NCBI GenBank assembly: GCA_029783825.1
Contig: JAREIK010002991.1
Span: 640,001 to 704,000 of the forward strand
DNA length: 64,000 nucleotides
Direction: 5' to 3'
Origin: Sapria himalayana
Lineage: Eukaryota > Streptophyta > Magnoliopsida > Malpighiales > Rafflesiaceae
The position numbers were made by a program, and so were the translations under genes. Below the pieces are notes generated by a model. It was given only the letters and a program-made list of their open reading frames with translations. It had not been told where the DNA came from and ran no database searches. Positions 45,237 through 57,624 of the stretch are shown one piece after another; within the stretch, counting starts at the first letter, position 1; each line of letters begins with the position of its first letter.

Positions 45237-46132
45237 ATTATTATTATTTTTGATAAATAAAAATTCCACTATAAAAAATTTATGTACAGCTACAAAATAT
45301 TTAAACTATTACATTCCATGCCGAAAACAATAAAAATTTTAGTTTTAATGTCCCTAACTAGATTTCCTAAATCCTATGCTTTGCCTTCATATAATCTTCT
45401 GTTCTGCTTCCTCCATATGTAGTATACAGCTGCAGTAAAGGTTGCTTTCATATCGTGCTCCTTGGGCTGTCTTTTAAGTGGTTGGTGTTCATTTCTTTGA
45501 ACGTGGCTGCCAAAGATTCTGCGTCTCCTTCAACACCTGTCCAGCTCCTAAGCTCCACCCAAATAAATTTTGTGTAATCACAGTTAAAAAAAATATGGCC
45601 TATGGATTATGTAGAGGTGCAGAATTCACAGCTTACACTATCCAGCATTGTGAATGCCTGGTCTTTAGTCCGTAGTCTTTCATGCTTGGTAATCCATAGG
45701 TATATCACGTGCTTGGGGATGCGTTGTTTCATCCATATAGCTTTTGTCCATTTTTTTTGCCTTAGCATTATTTGTTCCCATAAGATAGTTATATGCATCC
45801 GACACTACTTTCCCGTATTCACCCCACATAATTAATAACTCCTTTGCTTGCTCGGTTGATCTAGCCTTTTTAATAAGGAAATCTCTAGTTGAGATAAGAG
45901 ATTTCATTTGAGGACAATCATTTTTAGAAATCTGATATTCCCAAATATTCTAAGCGTTTAAGTAAAAATGATGGACCCACTTAATCCAAATTGAGTCTTC
46001 CTTTTTATCTATTCCCCAAAGAGTTTTGAGGAAAAATGCTTTATTTCATTTGAGAATACTGAGGCCTCCAATAGGGATTGGCATATTTACCTTGGCCCAA
46101 GAAACCTTAGGCCTATATCTGGCCGTTTTGCG

Positions 46133-46149
46133 CCCCCCCCCCCCCCCCC
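46133..46149. repeat. C17 homopolymer
   Basis: Seventeen consecutive C on the + strand within the LINE, between its RT and 3' parts. It is unusual in such A+T-rich DNA and may also be a place where read or assembly errors occur. Confidence 0.9.
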
Positions 46150-46289
46150 ATAAGAATCTCTTGCAAGTGCTATCAATCGCATTAATGATGTAGTTTGGTA
46201 GAAGGAATACTGAGAACTAGTATCCTTCAATACCTTGTACCACCTTGCATAGAAGCTCAAGTCTTCCTGCTATTGAAAGTATTTTACCT

Positions 46290-47330
46290 GCCCATTAATG
46301 GATGGCCGAGGTAATCTTATTCAATAGAATTATAAATTGAGAAGTTAATAATGGCGTAGAGGATAAAGGCACACCAAGAAAAACAAAGGATAGAATTCCC
46401 TCTTTATAACCAGAAACATCCAAAATTTTCTTCTTAAGCTTTTGCTCAACCCTTCCAAAGAAGATATTCGATTTAGAGAGGTTGACTTTTAAGCCCGATA
46501 TAGCCGAGAACCCATCTAAAGTATTAAGAATGATGTTTATAGAATTAAAATCGCATATGGAGAAAATTATTAGGTCATCCACATACATAAGATGTGATAT
46601 CCTTAATGGAGCTCATCCCGGGTGAAAGAAAAATATCTCCGAAGATGTTGAAGCAATTAATTTCCTTGATAGCTACTTCATGCCTAGCGCAAAAAGATAA
46701 TGAGAAATATGATCCCCCTGTTTAAGGCCTTTGTTACCCTTGAAAAATCCGTGAAGCTGTCCGTTTATAGCAATAGAATAAAAGTGGAGCTTATGCATTC
46801 ATAAATTATTTCGAGAAAATATTTTGGAAAATTCAGCCCGATAAGCACTTCCCTCAAAAAACCCTATACTACCGAGTCGAAGGCCTTCTGTATGTCAATT
46901 TTAAAAAAACTATCTTGGGGAGATCCTCTTTCTAACGTATCTTCTAATTAGTTCCTACACAAGGAGGAAGTTATCGGAGATTAGTCTTTCCTTGATATAA
47001 GCTCTTTGGGCCGGGTCAATTATGCCACCCATCACCATTTTGAGACGAGATGCTAAAAGCTTAGAAATAATCTTGTATATTACATTGCAGCAAGATATGG
47101 GGCAGTAATCTTTTACCGTAGATGCATGAGGTTTTCAGTATCAATGATATGTAAGCATGATTAACTTGCCTTAATATTTTTCCAGAATGGAAAAAACCAT
47201 TAACTGCTTTGATTACATCTACTCCAATATGACTTCATGAGAATTTATAGAATTCAGCCGTATATCCATCCTGCCCAGGTGATTTAGAATTCCCCATTGA
47301 AAATAAAGCATTTTTTATCTCTTCTGAAGA
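46290..47330 (-). pseudogene. LINE reverse transcriptase region
   Basis: On the minus strand the RT begins with the SFSSEEIKNALFSMGNSKSP, GQDGYTAEFYK segment (about 47330-47230). It then shows decayed palm sequences, a GD.ISHYLFALGMKYLSRKL-like stretch (about 46720-46650) and the active-site motif YVDDLIIFS (about 46580-46555), followed by SGLKVNLSKSNIFFG and FLGVPLSS. The catalytic DD is intact although the frame is broken upstream. Confidence 0.85.
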
Positions 47331-47415
47331 AAAGGATAAGGAGAGACATTTATGATCTTCATCTTTTAGAATTATTCATTTTCTTAACATCTGGCCATTT
47401 ATCCCTTCAATTTCG

Positions 47416-48566
47416 CCCAAAGTACCTAGGAGACCCTTATAATATGAGACAAATGCTTCGACAACATCCTTTTCGAATGATGGGTAGTTTCCATCATCTT
47501 TAACTATAGTCACAATCTTACTTTTCTGCATTTAGGAACTCATCAAGGCATGAAAAAACTTCATGCATCTATCTCCTTGCTTGATATAGTTAATTTTCAC
47601 CTTTTGCCTAAGGAAGGATAACTCCGCATCCTCTAGCTTTCTTAAATAAACTTTAATGGCAACTTCCTCCTCCTTCAAAGCCTAGTTGGGGCTTTGAAGG
47701 ATCATTGATTGGAGTTCTTGAAGAGTTTTCCTTGCAATGACTACTCTTGTACTAATGTGAGCATAATGCCTTTTATTTAGATTCTTCAATGTCACTTTTA
47801 GAATTTTAAGCTTTTTCACTAGCTGAAATATGTATGATCCTCGGATTCTCTCCTTCCAAGACTCTCTCTTTTCTTCATCATTTGGCTCAGTCATTAATAA
47901 CATTAGGGAGTGGTCTGAGAAAATCCCTGAGGCCAAGAATCTTGCATGACTATCCAATCACAAGTTCGCCCATTCATTATTTGTCATGGCCCTGACTAGT
48001 TTGTTAGAGACACTACCATTTGTCCAGGTAAAGAAATTGCTCGACGAAGGTAGATCTTCTCAGCTTAATGTTGAAACACATTCTAGCAGATCATGGCACT
48101 CATAGTTTGTCACTATCCTTCCTCCCACATTGTCTGTCAGAAAGTAGAGAGTTTTAGTCTCCTACTATGACCCATGGAGATACATGAGTCTTCCCTTTGT
48201 CTATTAGATCTCTCCATAGAGTTCTCCTGCTCACAATGGATTGCAACCCGTATAGTATTGAAAGCTTAAAATCTATTCCTTTCTCTATGTCTCTTGCTTG
48301 TAAGAAGATATGCTGAGGTGTTCAAGCAATAATTTCTAACCCCATGGTCTGGTCATCCCAGAGGACCAGGATTCTATCGTTCTTGTGCATAGAGAAGTTA
48401 TCAAGGGATTTAAATCGCTTGAACTTTGTGTTCATGAGCAAAAAGATTTTTCCCTCATTTAATTTGGCTTCCACAATTGCGAAGATATCTATCCTGTATG
48501 CTTTAAACAGCCTAAGGATCTCTTGGTGTTTTAGAGGGCAATTAAGACCTCTTATATTCCATGCAG
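47416..48566 (-). repeat. LINE duplication, inner copy
   Basis: It shares about 1150 bp with 48669-49818 in the same orientation at high identity (a few percent difference by eye). It includes endonuclease codons 48322-48576 (MRIAAWNIRGLNCP, FAIVEAKLNEGK, ILVLWDDQ) and the linker ORF 47682-47957 (FSDHSLMLLMTEPNDEEKRE). This copy is continuous with the RT on its 3' side and with the ORF2 start codon on its 5' side. Confidence 0.9.
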
Positions 48567-48668
48567 CAATCCTCATCTATGGTTCGGGTCATCTCCTTTC
48601 CGTTATATTGGCATGCGATATTCCTATTTATATGATAGCATTCCCCATAACAAGCATACATTAGACCT
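48567..48668 (-). other. 102 bp spacer between LINE duplicates
   Basis: Its minus strand leads into the ORF2 start of the inner copy, so it is probably the remains of the LINE 5' UTR or ORF1-ORF2 junction. It shows that the outer copy is joined to a fresh 5' end rather than to an exact tandem repeat. Confidence 0.5.
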
Positions 48669-49818
48669 CCCAAAGTACCTAGGAGATCCTTATAATATGA
48701 GACAAATGCTTCGACAACATCCTTTTTCGAATGATGTGTAGTTTCCATCATCTTTAACTATGGTCACAATCTTACTTTTCTGCATTTAGGAACTCATCAA
48801 GGCATGAAAAAACTTCATGCATCTACCTCCTTGCTTGATATAGTTAATTCACCTTTTGCCTAAGGAAGGATAACTCCGTATCCTCTAGCTTTCTTAAATT
48901 AACTTTAATGGCAACTTCCTCCTCCTTCAAAGCCTGGTTGGGGCTTTGAAGGATCATTGATTGGAGTTCTTGAAGAGTTTTCCTTGCAGTGACTACTATT
49001 GTGCTAATGTGAGCATAATGCCTTTTGTTTAGATTCTTCAATGCCACTTTTAGAATTTTAAGCTTTTTCACTAGCTGAAATATGTATGATCCTCGGATTC
49101 TCTCCTTCCAAGACTCTCTCCTTTCTTCATCATTTGGCTCAGTCATTAATAACATTAGGGAGTGGTCCGAGAAAATCTCCGAGACCAAGAATCTTACGTG
49201 ACTATCCAATCACAAGTTTTCCCATTCATTTTTTGTCATGGCCCTGACTAGTTTGCTAGAGACACTACCATTTGTCCAAGTAAAGAAATTGCTCGACGAA
49301 GGTAGATCTTCTCAGCTTAATGTTGAAACACATTCTAGCAGATCATGGCACTCATAGTTTGTCACTATCCTTCCTCCCACATTGTCTGTCAGAAAGTAGA
49401 GAGTTTTAGTCTCCTACTATGACCCATGGAGATACATGAGTCTTCCCTTTGTCTATTAGATCTCTCCATAGAGTTCTCCTGCTCACAATGGAGTGCAACC
49501 CGTATATTATTGAATGCTTAAAATATATTCCTTTCTCTATGTCTCTTGCTTGTAAGAAGATATGCTGAGGTGTTCAAGTAATAATTTCTAACCCCATGGT
49601 CTGGTCATCCCAGAGGACCAGGATTCTACCGTTCTTGTGCATAGAGAAGTTATCAAGGGATTTAAATCGCTTGAACTTTGTGTTCATGAGCAACAAGATT
49701 TTTCCCTCATTTAATTTGGCTTCCACGATTGCGAAGATATCTATCCTGTATGCTTTAAACAGCCTAAGGATCTCTTGGTGTTTTAGAGGGCAATTAAGAC
49801 CTCTTATATTCCATGCAG
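48669..49818 (-). repeat. LINE duplication, outer copy
   Basis: Endonuclease ORF 49574-49831 and linker ORF 48844-49209 match the inner copy. Both copies share the same TGA directly after GLEII(A/T) at the end of the endonuclease ORF, so the pair was made from an already broken sequence. The outer copy ends at codon 4 of ORF2 against R1 DNA. Confidence 0.9.
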
Positions 49819-51960
49819 TGGTGATCGACAATTCTAAAAAAACTAATTCCTAATAATGGTGACAATAACTCGGAAAATTTATTACAAAACCTAATTTTTA
49901 TGATTAGGTACATCCCAAAGCTTGTTGGGCAATGATCTTTTATCTAATATTATTCTACAAGTATATGAGTTATACAAGTATAGGTGTCAATCGGGCCAGG
50001 CCGACACGAGGCACGGCATGATTCGGCAGTGCCTGGGCCAGCACGACATGAGAATTTCTCGTGCCCGTGCCGTGCTTGTCCACGGCACAAACCATGATGT
50101 GCCGTGCCGAGGCCAACTGGGCCTCGTGCTGTGCATGGCTCGGCATGGTACGTGGCCCATTGGCACTGTACATCGGCACGAGCCGAGAAACCACCCTAGC
50201 AGTAGAAGTTGAGCCCCAAAAGTGAAGAAGAATTACGATGGCGCGGTAGAGCGTCGCCGAAACACTAATTTTTTTTAAATTAGGGTTTTGGCCAGACCGG
50301 GCCGAAGCTGGCAGATTTGTGCCGCGAGCCTGTGCTGGGCTAACCTCCACAAAACCGTGCCGAGCTGGGCACGGCACGGAAGCACAGACGGGCAGGCTAA
50401 AAACGAGCCAGGCTGGCTCGGCACAGCCCATTTAACACCTCTATATAGAAGTAATAAAGTTGACTATTAGTTCAGATATTAGTTATAAAGGGAGTTTACT
50501 CAAAATTAGATTAGACAATGATAATTAATAGCTACTCTACTAGGCACAATAAATTAGATTCAAATCATAAATCCTAAATTATAGAGAAGATTAATATTTT
50601 TATATTTGATTGAATATATAAATTGCTTAGTAATGATTATGTTAAGTTATAGATCTAAGACTGGATAATTTTGAATGACCTCTTGCCCTATAGATATATA
50701 AGGTGGTTATCAAATATTGAGCTCCTCCCAATTATAGTCCCCTCATAGTTATTTTCTCAATATTTTAACATTGAGACAATAATTCATCTCTTCTTTGAAA
50801 TCATTCATAATTTCTTAACTTTGAGGCACTCATTAACTGCTCTTGATGATTGCTACAAATATGTATTTTTATTCCGTGACTTCTAATATCTTTCTTGATG
50901 AGAATTAATGAGATAATATAAGTATTTCCACTTTCATCTTAGTTAGAAATAATGCTTCATACTTACATAATTAACATATACTTTTCAAAGTATTTTCATA
51001 TAGGAGCCATATGCTCAAATTTAACTCGTAGGAATATCAAAACCATGAGTCACCTGGCTCATAACTTACATATCATTGTCCTCCACTATAATAGATAACT
51101 CTGACTAAAAGTGAAAGTTTTGGGAAAATATTTTATTTATTTCTCAATATCAATTGAGAGTATATTCTACTATGACATGTATAATGGATTGATTTATAAA
51201 AATGTTCATCCCCCTGGTTTCATAATTCTCATACTCGTAATGACTAAATAAACCTCAATTTTAGGTTTTGGAGTATGCATTTGTCTCGCATGTCATGGTT
51301 AGAAGAAATGTCACTTTATTCTTATTGTATGCGAGCATATTTTTTGGCTAGAGGTGTCAGAAGTTATAACTCAAAAGTCACATATTTCTAGTTTTATCTT
51401 TATAGCATTCTATAGCTCAAATTATAATTTTGTAAAAAGTTCATAACTTTGACTTAAGACTACAAAACCTTTTTTGAAGATAAAGTTGATGTGCTAGGAA
51501 GTAGTCATGACTTTTATTACTAGTAGGATACTTAATTATTTCGACATGAAATTAATATCATATTCATTTAATTGTTACAAAATAAGTATGGCTATGATTC
51601 CATAATAATATTAATATCACTAAAAATAAGTTGCACAGTTAAAGAATTATACTAACAAAGTGGCAGAGTCGTGACATAAATTATTGTCATAACCAATTAA
51701 GTATAGTTTTAGCAAAGAATGAATTCTAAAATTGTTCGATGATCCAGAAATTTTAAAGTAGCCAAAACTCTCCAAAAACCTATCGATTTCATGACTATTC
51801 ATCAAAATCAACAAAAACTTTAAAGTTGTAAAATCAATCCAATTATATTTCATTTTCATACATATATATTTTCTAATAATAAAAAATTTTCAATAATGTC
51901 AATAATTTGAAAACTAAATATCACTTCTTTTTCAACCTCACTTAATATTGTATTCGTACT
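49819..51960 (-). repeat. R1 LTR-like segment, copy D, split by hAT
   Basis: Parts 49819-49978 and 50452-51960 align with 26005-27690 (GTGAT.GA..ATTCTAAAAAAA, TACATCCCAAAG, AAATCATAAATCCTAAATT, ATAAGGTGGTTATCAAATATT). The hAT element at 49979 interrupts it. It is flanked on both sides by R1 internal sequence (across the LINE on the left, 51980 on the right), as expected if two R1 elements share one LTR. Confidence 0.5.
49979..50443. mobile_element. Non-autonomous hAT element, 465 bp
   Basis: The ends TATAGGTGTCAATCGGGCC and CCCATTTAACACCTCTA form the inverted repeat. The 8 bp flanks TATACAAG (49971-49978) and TATAGAAG (50444-50451) differ at one base. The interior matches the 4373 element closely over the first 100-odd bases (GAGGCACGGCA.GATT.GGCAG, TGGGCCAGC, GAATTTC.CGTGCCC), so the two belong to one subfamily. 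Confidence 0.88.
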
Positions 51961-51979
51961 AACCTTTGGAACTTTTAAT

Positions 51980-52365
51980 GCATCACTTTTTTTCTATACT
52001 CTAATTGAGCACTGGAATTTCTAGTGTAGCAATTTTCTCCTTCATACTCAAGTTAGTGTCTTCCCACATCATGTCAAGTTGGCATACCAATTCTTCTTCC
52101 ATGTTATTTGCTCTTCTAGTCTCATACAATAACTCTTTGGATGTCTTCAAATGAAGAGATGATGGTCGGATATGAACTATCAAATGAGATCTCTTTATGG
52201 TCCCCATATCTCAAATCTCCATAGGACACATAATTCTAATATTAGTTTTGATTTGGATTACCATTAGGCATGAAATACACGTTGCTATGAGGAAAAATAT
52301 GTGCTCCATCATCTTGAAAAATTGATGCATACATAATACTCAGCTTTCTCTAGGTCAAAATGTGT
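51980..52365 (-). pseudogene. R1 internal fragment with large deletion
   Basis: Matches the right part of the R1 N-terminal block (TCAAGTTAGTGTC..CCCA.CATGTCAAGTTG, ATCAAATGAGAT, GATTTGGATTACCATTAGG). The central and coiled-coil-like blocks are missing, so this R1 element has lost most of its inside. Confidence 0.5.
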
Positions 52366-52625
52366 TAGATCACTCCTAGAGTTTTGCTCATCAAGGATAA
52401 TAGTTGTAGAGAAAAAAAAAAGACCATAAAAAAAAACAAAAAAAAAAAACCATGATAACAAGTCAAATACACAACTACTAAAAACAATACTAATTTTTAA
52501 GCGTAGTTATGTCAACTAAACATTACCAACCAAACTAAATAATTAATCTTAGGAAATAGCACCAAAAACTTATTGCATGTGAGGTCAAAAAAATAAATTT
52601 TCTTTATTTTAGCCATTAATATGAT
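52366..52625 (-). repeat. R1 LTR-like end, copia-free site
   Basis: After CTCTAGGTC the sequence goes directly to AAAATGTGTTAG and then the LTR-like text (ACCATGATAACAAGTCA, ACCAACCAAACTAAAT). At the matching place copies A and B carry copia 2 LTRs. It therefore looks like the unoccupied target site. Confidence 0.5.
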
Positions 52626-54600
52626 GCCAAGATGGTTATATAAAGAGAAATTTATTAAAATTTATTTATGTTGAAAAATGATTTAAGGATTGAAAATGAT
52701 AAAGAATAATACTAACTTTACTAGATTTGAAGTATTAGAAAGAAAGTTAGGCTAATTTTAATCCCCCTACGGTGATTTAGTCATTAGAGTATTAAATAAA
52801 GGCAACATTTTTATTTATTTCATCTATCTCTCTATCTCTCAACTCCTCTTCTATTTATCTTCTTATTTGTCAGATCTATTTTGTTCTTCCTCATTTATTC
52901 ACCAAAAAAAAAAAATCATTAAAATAAAACATAAAATTCATGATTTTTAGTTAAAATTTACTATGCGAAGTACTTATGCTCAATAAACTCCATTTCAAAC
53001 AAACATATCCATGTAAGATTTATAATATCGTAAAGGAAGGTTGGGGTTGAGTTTAGCTAATATATTTCTCATTTTCTTGATTGATTTCATAAATTATATT
53101 TTAAATTGTGTAAATGTTGAAAAATTATTTTGCTTTTATTTTAGTTTCAGTTTGAATTATGATTACAGAGCTCGAATTGAAATATGAGAGCTAGGGTTTG
53201 ATATTAAAATATTGGAAAAGCTTATTTAAGATAGGAAATCTCTAGAAACTCATGTTAAATTTCATATTTTTCATTGTTAGTTAGATATACATAATTTTTG
53301 ATATTTCATTTTATGTATGTGATTATAAACCTTTTGCCTTGGCCTCTTTTAAATGAGTTTCATAATTTTTTATTTACTTAATTAAGATACATGATTAATT
53401 AATGGAATACCATAAATTTGATGCGAATGAATGATTTTTTGATAAATTCAGAAGCTCGCTCACCCATGTATTTTTAGAGAGTTATTTTTCTAAAAATAAC
53501 AAAATGGCACTTGATTATGTATAAATTGTTCCAAAATTTTTGGTTTATATATTGTTTGGCTAATTTGGAAATAGGATTATGCTGATATGCTCGTGTAAAA
53601 TTCTATGAGAACTAATATTTTACTGTCTTATATGATATTTTGAATGAAATTTAAATTAAATTTGTAATAATATAAATTTTATGTGGGATTTTGAAGTAAC
53701 AATTAGTCCTAACACGAATATGAGGGATAAAAACATAAGAATATCAACGGAGGTAGGGATTAGATATGTACTTGGGAGGCTAACCCTAAATCCTCCATGT
53801 GCACTTGTGGTGGAGTTCTACTATGTGGAGCCTGGTTGTAAGAGTGAAAAAAATTGATAATTTTTTTGAGTTTTCATATCTTGAGAGTGGATATGTATAT
53901 TTTCTAATTAGATGGTAACTAAGATGATGCTAGCATGTTATTTTTTACCTCTACATGTCTCAGTGTAGCATGGTGAAGCTTTGATATGTATAAATTATGT
54001 TTAATTACAAAAATGAAATAAAAATTGAAATATAAATATTTTGAGAACTCAAATACACATTATGATTTCATGAATTTGTATTGTCATATATATATATATA
54101 TATATATATATGGATATATATATATGGATATATATATATGGATATTTTAAAACTTAATCTAAAATTTTAAAATTATATATTAAAAAATATATGTACTACA
54201 CTGGTAAAATATAAATTTTATATATTTTTTTGAGATTTTTCTACTGAACATTAGTTGCTCACCCCTATTTTCTATAGGTGGAAAAAATACTAATGACCAT
54301 CCCTAATTTTGAAGCTTGCTGATCTATCTAATGGGTTTTTATGAATCTATCTGTATTTGGAAGCAGGGAACATATTATATAAATATGAAAAAATATGAAG
54401 AAAACAAGTTGTTAATTTGTTTATGACTTTCTATAAGCATGTAGATGATCATATGCAATACTATTCATAGCAAACTTTTTATATACAAATTCATTTATTC
54501 TGAATTCATATTTTTAATAAATATTCTCACATTATTTTTTTTTTGTAATATATTAATAATTTATAATATGCAAAAAATCACCATTGAATTATAAAATATT
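52626..54600. other. A+T-rich DNA, possibly LTR remains
   Basis: No ORF. Segments around 53755-53845 (CTTGGGAGGCTAACCCTAAA, GTGGTGGAGTTCTACTATG) and 54247-54290 (AGTTGCTCACCCCTATTTTC) resemble text found in plant gypsy-type LTRs, but no partner copy is present in the window. It is therefore left unclassified. Confidence 0.3.
54085..54143. repeat. (AT)n with GGATATATATAT units
   Basis: AT run followed by three units of about 18 bp, TATATATATATGGATA-like. Confidence 0.9.
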
Positions 54601-55529
54601 TTAAATCCTATTAAATTTACCAAACAAACCAATCATGTCATAATTCCTACGTGGGAGTTGTATTAATTATTTCAATACAAATAATTATTTCTTTGTATTT
54701 ATAATATCAAGAGATTTTTTGTATAAAATCCAATATTTTTATTAATTATTTCTTTGTATTTACTTTATTTGGGTTTAATGCACTAGCCTTAATTATAACA
54801 TTTTATTATATAAATATTATACCTCAAATAATAAATAACATTATAAAAAAAATAACTGGAATTAGATGATAGGACCAAACAGCATGACCCAGCACAACCC
54901 CAACACAACCAAGAATCAAGCCAAAATGTTGCAACACGTGCAAAAGTTGCCAAATAATGGGCCAATCATGCCATGTGCTTTTAGCATCCTATTTAAAATA
55001 CACCTTTTTTAATATATATAATACAAATTTAACTATTACAGAATATTAATTACAAAACCAAAAAATACAAACAAATTTATGACAAATGTGTAAAAATACA
55101 AACCTAAAATTAATTATTTGAATTTCCACGGGTGAAAATTAAAAAATATATATACATTATCATAAATATGATATTCATTTTTTATCATATTATATTATAT
55201 CTAAAATAATAAAGTTGATAAAATAAAAATACACAAACAAACATAAAAAATAATCATGTACCGTAAATTTGACGAACCCTATGCAAATTTCAGGTCTCGC
55301 CCGACCCATACAACAATTTGTCGGGCCAGCACGTGTCGGGTATAAGAATATTGCCATATTTGATGCCACGTGTTTCAGCATGCGACACGTCAAAATTGTA
55401 AAAAAAGATATTAAAAATGGTATATGAAGAATATATGAAAATATGTAACAATATTATGTACAATATATGTGAGAGGATGCATGAGCATCCAAAGAGATGA
55501 AAATAAAATGAATAAAAAAACTAAAAAAT
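54601..55529. other. A+T-rich spacer
   Basis: No gene. The part 54880-55130 shows weak similarity to 36360-36560. A short richer stretch (55276-55390, GCCCGACCCATACAACAA) gives a 67-codon minus-strand frame without features. Confidence 0.4.
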
Positions 55530-55841
55530 AAAAAAAAATTGAAGACCTTTATCGCTTCTTATTTGATCCAAAATGACTATTTCAATTAAGAGAGAGCGAC
55601 AGAAATTATCGACATCAGACCAAACATAATTCGGACATATTGGGAAATTAATTATACCCGTCTTTCACTCAGCAATCTATTTATATGATAATTATTTTAT
55701 GAGGGCACGTTGACTGGACTGACATTGCCAAATCGTGAATGGAGAGATTTAATTTATTTGTTTATTATAGTATATTCATTTTTTGGTGATTTAAATCACA
55801 ATATATAGTTATATACTTATATTATGTATAAATCTACTGCC

Positions 55842-55855
<14 letters not shown>

Positions 55856-55916
<61 letters not shown>
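55856..55916. repeat. (GT)n microsatellite, about 60 bp
   Basis: About 30 uninterrupted GT units, the longest dinucleotide run in the window. Confidence 0.97.
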
Positions 55917-55918
<2 letters not shown>

Positions 55919-56127
55919 TATATAGGTGCGTGCGTGTATTTGTGTGTGTCTTGCATAAAAAAAAAACCTACTTTCAAAATCAAAAAATGGTTTCAATTCT
56001 GATGGACATTTTTTGAATTTTACAACTGTCAATTTTATATTTAGTACACCATATTATAAATTTCTCTAAATTAAATTATCTAACATAAAAACTTTTATTT
56101 TAAAGTATTTAACCAAAATATAGGAGT

Positions 56128-56247
56128 TAAAAAAAATATATAAAATATAAAAAAATAAAAATAATAAAAAAAATAAAAAAAATAAAAAAAATTAGAAAAA
56201 TAAAAAAAAAATAAAAAAAATAAAAAAAATAAAAAAAATAAAAAAAA

Positions 56248-56305
<58 letters not shown>

Positions 56306-56358
56306 AAATAAAAAAATAAAAAAATAAAAAAATAAAAAAAATAAAAAAATAAAAAAAA

Positions 56359-56390
<32 letters not shown>

Positions 56391-56409
56391 AATAAAAAAA
56401 TAAAAAAAA

Positions 56410-56441
<32 letters not shown>

Positions 56442-56598
56442 AAATAAAAAAATAAAAAAATAAAAAAATAAAAAAAATAAAAAAATAAAAAAAATAAAAA
56501 AATAAAAAAATAAAAAAATAAAAAAATAAAAAAATAAAAAAATAAAAAATAAAAAAATAAAAAAAATAAAGAAAATAAAGAAAATAAAGAAAAAAAAA
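56128..56598. repeat. (A6-8T)n array, about 470 bp
   Basis: Almost pure runs of six to eight A separated by single T, about 60 units. The right edge carries AAAGA variants and the left edge ATAAAATATA variants, so the ends are older than the middle. The reverse strand gives a 136-codon Phe-rich frame, a by-product. The equivalent place in R2-a (about 38034-38090) has ordinary sequence. Confidence 0.97.
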
Positions 56599-57624
56599 CC
56601 AAACTAATTTTATTTTATTCTTGCAAAAATATCTTGGACCTTATTACGTGTGATGTCACACAATAATAATACAACACTTAAAATAATTAATATTCTAGAA
56701 AATATATTTTATAAATACATTGGCCCAAGAAATACACATTTGGTGCATTAATGAGAAGCTCCACAATTACCTCTGTGTGAGTGTCTGTCTGTCTGTGTTA
56801 ATAAGATGATAAATGACCAATAATTTTTTTAATTAAAATTAGGAAAATTAGAGTTTGAATAATTCATTATTTAAGATAAATAAAACTGTCGAATCTCCTG
56901 GCAAACTAGGGGGTGCAACTAAGGGATGTTGGGTTAGATTGAGGGCCAACCTGGACCCAATTCGAATTGACAAAAGGTCAGCCTAACATGCAATCCAACC
57001 AAAGTTTGCTAAGCCCAACCCAGCCACATTTTAAATTATGAAACTTCCACCTGAGTTCGAGTTTGAACGAGTTGGATTATTTTTAGGATTACAACATTTA
57101 AGTTTCAATAAAATAAAATATTTATTTTAGATATTTTACTTTAAACTACAAATTTAACATAATTACCACTATTTCATAAATAATTTGTAATAAAGTTAAC
57201 ATGTCATATATCATCCAAAATAACCCCAGTTAAACTTTAATAATCATGATTAAGTATTAAAAATAAAAATAAAAATATCAACCCCCATACTCATTTAAAA
57301 TTTTTAATATAAAAACACTAAGCATTAAACTTTAAGACAAAAGATATCCAACAGTCCAAGTATATAATGTTCATTAAAACCCAAAATTAAACAAATTTAT
57401 CAATATCATTATAACTAAAACTAATAATTTTTTAGAATAAAAAAATATTGCCAATAACTTCTCACTTCCTTCTTGTTTGCTACATTGTTTTTCCTTCAAA
57501 CCTCAAACAAGAAAATATAAAAAAGATGTTAGTATTAAATATTAATTATAAATGTTAAGAAAACCATACACAACAAGTTACAGAGTTCCACTTCCAAGTA
57601 TTAAAAAATTTGATTTTTTTTAAG

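Larger units (their letters stand above)
45237..49818 (-). mobile_element. L1-type LINE, 5' truncated, with internal duplication
   Basis: Read from right to left: endonuclease, linker, reverse transcriptase, and a C-terminal zinc-knuckle-like region (around 45980-45600, PKHVIYLWITKHERLRTKD), then a 3' end whose minus strand reads TTTATCAAAAATAATAAT, like many plant L1 tails. The 5' end is cut within ORF2, four codons after its start, at 49818. A 1.15 kb piece covering endonuclease and linker is present twice. Stops and frameshifts are numerous. It replaced about 1.4 kb of an R1 copy rather than simply inserting, and no target duplication was found. Confidence 0.85.

Noticed and set aside
45478..45907. 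Small ORFs on both strands
   Set aside because: The minus-strand pieces belong to the decayed C-terminal part of the LINE, and the plus-strand ones are shadows.
56192..56602. 136-codon Phe-rich minus-strand ORF
   Set aside because: It is a direct translation of the A6-8T microsatellite.
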